Part shown: in pieces, positions 50,591 through 53,824 of the stretch
Layout of the letters: every line of letters begins with the position of its first letter
Position numbering within the stretch: the stretch's first letter is position 1
Origin: Massiliimalia sp050943535
Lineage (GTDB): Bacteria > Bacillota > Clostridia > Oscillospirales > Ruminococcaceae
Length of the DNA: 53,824 nt
Direction: 5' to 3'
Assembly (NCBI GenBank): GCA_050943535.1
Contig: JBMNPJ010000014.1
Span: 1-53,824, forward strand
Notes under the pieces: model-generated
Database searches by the model: none
What the model saw: only the letters and a program-made list of their open reading frames with translations
What the model was told of the DNA's origin: nothing
Translations under genes and position numbers: made by a program

Positions 50591-51538
50591 ATGGCTAATT
50601 TGAAACCGGAAGATATTAAACGTGTTAAGGGCATGGGATTTTTGAAAAACACCACAAACGAAGGATTTTCCATGCGTGTGCTTACCAAAAACGGGGTGCT
50701 CAATGCAAACCAGTTCAGAAATCTGTGTGATGTAGCAGAGCAGTACGGAGACGGTACCATTGCTATGACCACCCGTCTGACTGTAGAACTGCCAGGAATT
50801 AAGTATGAAGATATTGATACGGTTCGGGAATATATTGCCAAAGAAGGTATGGTTTCCGGCGGAACTGGCTCTCGGGTTCGTCCAGTGGTTGCATGTAAAG
50901 GGACTGTCTGTCAGTATGGTAACTGCGATACACAGGGAATCGCAGAAAAAATTCACGATCGGTTCTTTGTAGAATATTACGATGTAAAACTGCCTCACAA
51001 ATTTAAAATTGCAGTAGGCGGATGTCCCAATAACTGTGTAAAACCTGACCTGAACGATTTCGGTATCGTAGGAGTAACTGTACCAAATTATGATGCAGAT
51101 TTGTGTTCCGGATGTAAAAAATGCGGAATTCAGGCAGTCTGTCCAATGGGAGCAATTACCCGCAATGAAGACGGCGTAATGGAAATCAATCCGGAAGTCT
51201 GCAACAATTGCGGACGTTGTGTAGGCAAATGCTATTTTGACGCTTTGGATGACGGCAAAAAAGGTTTTGTAGTATATATTGGCGGCCGTTGGGGCAAAAA
51301 AGTTCGCCGCGGTTCTCGGGTACCTGGCGTATTCCAGGAAGACGAAGTAATGAAGATGATTGAAAAAACATTGCTGCTGTTCCGTGAAAAAGGAATCACT
51401 GGAGAACGTTTGTCTGATATGCTGGATCGTATGGGAGAAGATGCATTCTTTGCAGAAATTCTCAGCGACGATATTCTGGCACGGAAACAGGAAATTTTAG
51501 ATGCCAATCTTCATGTTACTGGCGGAGCTACCTGCTGA
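50591..51538 (+). CDS. Sulfite/nitrite reductase-like hemoprotein with ferredoxin domain
   Basis: 315 residues from ATG 50591 (GGAGG upstream). N-terminal half resembles the siroheme reductase ferredoxin-like domain, with VACKGTVCQYGNCD and GGCPNNC (CX5C...CX3C) for the siroheme-4Fe4S site. It then has two 4Fe-4S ferredoxin motifs: CSGCKKCGIQAVCP and CNNCGRCVGKC. It is about the size of AsrC-type sulfite reductase. It would reduce sulfite or a related oxyanion, or act in sulfur transfer. Confidence 0.9.
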   Translation: MANLKPEDIKRVKGMGFLKNTTNEGFSMRVLTKNGVLNANQFRNLCDVAEQYGDGTIAMTTRLTVELPGIKYEDIDTVREYIAKEGMVSGGTGSRVRPVVACKGTVCQYGNCDTQGIAEKIHDRFFVEYYDVKLPHKFKIAVGGCPNNCVKPDLNDFGIVGVTVPNYDADLCSGCKKCGIQAVCPMGAITRNEDGVMEINPEVCNNCGRCVGKCYFDALDDGKKGFVVYIGGRWGKKVRRGSRVPGVFQEDEVMKMIEKTLLLFREKGITGERLSDMLDRMGEDAFFAEILSDDILARKQEILDANLHVTGGATC

Positions 51539-51566
51539 TAGAAGATAGATTGCAATAGAAACAAGA

Positions 51567-51594
51567 AGAGGGAACCTCATAAGAGGTTCTCTCT
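51567..51594 (+). terminator. Terminator of the reductase operon, first copy
   Basis: AGAGGGAACCTC-ATAA-GAGGTTCTCTCT, one G-U; a near-identical hairpin with a T-run lies at 51967-51993. Confidence 0.8.
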
Positions 51595-51967
51595 CAGACT
51601 GTAGAAAAAGGTAATGTGATTTGGCAAGTTGCACAAATAAAAATATTAGATCAGACTCTTTGGAGCGATTAGCGCTGCAGCGCAATTCCATAAACAACCG
51701 TTTTCCGCAGATGTGCAAACAACACTTGGGGTGTCCAGAGGGGCAGGCCGACTAATCATATGTTTCCGGAGGACGCCCCTCTGGTGTGCTTTTCATCCAA
51801 TGCTTTTGCACACCAAAAGCATTGGTGCGGGTATGGGCTGCATAAGCCCACAAAAGAAAGACAAAAAATTTGTCTCCGACGGTCTAAGGGACTCGTGCCC
51901 CTTAGATATCCCAAAAGACAAAATTTGTACAATTTTTTCTTGTAATATACTTCATCGACGAGCTGAG
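51593..51967. repeat. Structured intergenic repeat, well-preserved copy (375 bp), inverted relative to 467-930
   Basis: Ends CTCAGACTGTAGAAAAAG (51593-51610) and CTTCATCGACGAGCTGAG (51950-51967). The stretch 51770-51945 is nearly identical to the reverse complement of 485-660. It contains AAGCATTGG, TTTTGCACACCAAAAGCATT-type hairpin near 51801-51823. It lies directly between the two terminator copies. Confidence 0.82.
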
Positions 51968-51993
51968 GGAACCTCATAGGAGGTTCCCTTTTT
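51967..51993. terminator. Terminator, second copy
   Basis: GGGAACCTC-ATAG-GAGGTTCCC followed by TTTTTG. It serves the reductase operon and perhaps the convergent symporter gene. Confidence 0.8.
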
Positions 51994-52009
51994 GTTTATC
52001 GTCTGTCGT

Positions 52010-53554
52010 TTAATATGGAATTACGTTGTCATTCTGTTCCGGCAAAATCTTTTTGGTGGTAACGGTAACTTCGCTGTCATAACAGGAGAAAATATGTTCC
52101 ACCTTTTCGGGATTCATTTTCGGAGAAATCAGACTGACTACAGGAACTACAATAAATCCTACAGTCATAGCCAGAGCGCCGGCATTAATCGGGGAATCCA
52201 CAAAAGGAATAAACAGATTGAGCACGGTAATTCCAATTCCTGTGATAAAACATACCCAGACAGATGCTTTGGTAACACCTTTCCAGTATAGGCTGAATAA
52301 AAATGGGGCTAAAAATGCGCCTGCCAGTGCACCCCAGGAAATTCCCATCAGCTGCGCAATAAACATAGGAGGATCCAGCGCTAAAATAACAGATACTGCA
52401 ATAAATCCTACAATTAATACCCGCATAATGAAAAGCTGGGCAGATTCTTTCAAATCTTTTTTTACGATACCTTTGATAAAGTCCAGTGTCATGGTAGAAC
52501 TGGAGGTCAATACCAGTGAGGACAGGGTAGACATGGAAGCAGATAATACCAGTACAATGATAATTCCAATTAGAATATCCGGCAAAGGTGCAAGCATGTT
52601 GGGGATAATACTGTCATAAATCACTTGGCCGTTTTCTGTGTAATCCGGAGTGAACAGCCGGGAAAAACCACCCAGAAAATAACAGCCTCCGGAAATCACA
52701 ATCGCAAATATGGTAGAGATAATGGTTCCGGTTCGAATGGCTTTTTCGTTTTTAATGGTATAGAATTTGTGGATCATCTGAGGAAGTCCCCAGGTACCCA
52801 AAGAAGTCAGAACAATTACTCCCAACAAATTCATAGGATCCGGTCCGAAAAAGGAGGCGAAAGCTCCCGGTTGACCGGCGGTGATTTCCACATCACTGGG
52901 AATTTGAGAAAGGGACTGAACCGCTTCTAAAAATCCGCCTTTTCCATTTAATACGCTGAGAATTACAATCACAATTCCTCCCAGCATAATGATCCCTTGA
53001 ATAAAATCATTGATGGCAGTGGCCATATATCCGCCTAAAATCACATAAACTCCGGTGAGAACCGCCATGGTAATGACACAGACTTCATACGGTATGTCAA
53101 ATGCTAAACCAAATAGCCGTGACAACCCATTATAGATAGAAGCTGTGTAAGGAACCAAAAACACAAATACAATGATAGAAGATACAATTTTCAGTGCCGG
53201 GCTTTCAAAACGCGCTCCAAAAAACTGGGGCATTGTGGAGGAGGAAAGGTGTTTGGTCATTACTCGGGTACGGCGTCCCAGCACTACCCACGCCAGCAAA
53301 CTTCCAATAAAAGCATTTCCAATTCCGATCCAGGTAGAAGCTAATCCATATTTCCACCCAAACTGTCCTGCATATCCTACAAAAACTACCGCGGAAAAAT
53401 AGGAGGTGCCATAAGCAAATGCGGTCAGCCAGGGTCCTACACCTCGGCCGCCCAATACAAAGTCGTTGACGTTTTTAGCATGACGGCGAGCATAAATCCC
53501 TACAGCCACCATACTGGCAAAGAATAAAATCAGCAGCAATAATTTGGTTATCAT
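52010..53554 (-). CDS. Sodium:solute symporter (SSS family)
   Basis: 514 residues from ATG 53554 (TGGAGGTG upstream); the longer frame to 53701 has no ribosome site and crosses the promoter. About 13 transmembrane helices. Landmarks: DFVLGGRGVGPWLTAFAYGTSYFSA and VLTGVYVILGGYMATAINDFIQG, LVLSASMSTLSSLVLTSSS, typical of PutP-like proline or related solute/sodium symporters. Substrate not determined. Probably monocistronic. Confidence 0.92.
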   Translation of the reverse strand: MITKLLLLILFFASMVAVGIYARRHAKNVNDFVLGGRGVGPWLTAFAYGTSYFSAVVFVGYAGQFGWKYGLASTWIGIGNAFIGSLLAWVVLGRRTRVMTKHLSSSTMPQFFGARFESPALKIVSSIIVFVFLVPYTASIYNGLSRLFGLAFDIPYEVCVITMAVLTGVYVILGGYMATAINDFIQGIIMLGGIVIVILSVLNGKGGFLEAVQSLSQIPSDVEITAGQPGAFASFFGPDPMNLLGVIVLTSLGTWGLPQMIHKFYTIKNEKAIRTGTIISTIFAIVISGGCYFLGGFSRLFTPDYTENGQVIYDSIIPNMLAPLPDILIGIIIVLVLSASMSTLSSLVLTSSSTMTLDFIKGIVKKDLKESAQLFIMRVLIVGFIAVSVILALDPPMFIAQLMGISWGALAGAFLAPFLFSLYWKGVTKASVWVCFITGIGITVLNLFIPFVDSPINAGALAMTVGFIVVPVVSLISPKMNPEKVEHIFSCYDSEVTVTTKKILPEQNDNVIPY

Positions 53555-53824
53555 GTTAGTCGTGCACCTCCAAAATTTTATACATAAAAGCATTACTACT
53601 TTAAAGTACCATAGTGAACTAAAAATGTCAAGAATTATTTTTGCAAATTGTTCTTTTTCGGGGAATAAAGAAAGTGAAACCAATTTATCTGAGTTTGACA
53701 AAACCAGATAAAAAAGATCATTGCCTGGAATATGAGAAAGATAATTTGATAATTAAACTATGTGGATTAAAAACTTCCATAATTTGGTTTTGAAATATTA
53801 AAAAATCAAGAAAATAAATTATCA
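53555..53824. other. Upstream region of the symporter
   Basis: TTGACA (TGTCAA at 53627-53632, minus strand), 17 bp and TACTTT near 53604-53609 form a possible promoter, with the palindrome TACTTTAAAGTA at 53597-53608 over its -10, a possible operator. The rest to 53824 is AT-rich and shows nothing further. Confidence 0.45.

Noticed and set aside
1..53824. CRISPR arrays, rRNA genes or insertion sequences with transposases
   Set aside because: None was seen: no regularly spaced repeats, no rRNA signature and no transposase ORF. The only recombinase is the serine integrase in the cotJC element.

Overview
The window (53.8 kb, moderate to low GC) looks like the chromosome of a spore-forming Clostridia-type Firmicute, probably of the Oscillospirales/Ruminococcaceae kind. 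Evidence: a cotJABC spore-coat operon, a choline-binding-type cell-wall-repeat protein, TPP, preQ1-I and yybP-ykoY riboswitches, strong Shine-Dalgarno sites, a single SecA with a C-terminal zinc motif, MltG beside a U32 peptidase, and many Rho-independent terminators. The genus assignment is inference; no rRNA gene is present.

Layout. 1-968: 3' end of a cell-wall-binding repeat protein, then a long structured repeat. 969-6620: a cotJA-cotJB-cotJC operon (minus strand) whose cotJC is split into two in-frame halves by a 4,625-bp integrative element. The element carries a large serine recombinase, an ImmR/ImmA-like repressor-protease pair, a divergent Cro-like regulator and small ORFs. A 12-bp core (TGGGGACCGCCC on the plus strand) lies at both junctions, and precise recombination between the copies would restore a 198-residue CotJC. 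This has the architecture of a skin-like sporulation-gene-interrupting element and is the main discovery here. 6789-10946: L-rhamnose mutarotase, a patatin-like relic, an ABC exporter with an XRE-AbrB regulator, and a flavodoxin-like protein. 11148-12910: two membrane proteins and a TetR regulator that share a palindromic operator. 13060-19720: a TPP-riboswitch-controlled thiamine operon, thiS-thiF-thiG-thiH-tenI-thiE-thiD-thiC.

19923-22000: a second TetR regulator, two small proteins, a candidate small RNA, an antitoxin-like remnant and tRNA-Leu(GAG). 22089-27417: divergent GH32 and GH38 glycosidases, then a preQ1-riboswitch-controlled QueT transporter. 27704-34065: secA, an iron-type alcohol dehydrogenase, inorganic pyrophosphatase, MATE exporter. 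34138-38916: aroD, cardiolipin synthase, Mn-riboswitch/mntP, polysaccharide flippase. 39264-43767: tmk, DJ-1-like protein, 5-formyl-THF cyclo-ligase, mltG, U32 peptidase. 44034-46149: a serine hydrolase and an SGNH esterase. 46612-53554: a TPR protein with a His/Cys tail, a LysR regulator divergent from a rhodanese-tailed CoA-disulfide reductase and a small siroheme-type reductase, and a sodium/solute symporter.

A second theme is a family of mosaic, structured intergenic repeats (six copies: 467-930, 5285-5648, about 32290-32608, 46192-46549, 47680-47747, 51593-51967). The better-preserved copies have related terminal inverted repeats (CTCAGACTGTAGAAAAAG at one end, a variant of CACAGTTTGTCGATAAAG at the other) and sit in or beside transcription terminators. 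Two of them lie between two near-identical copies of the local terminator hairpin, as if the hairpin itself had been duplicated on insertion.
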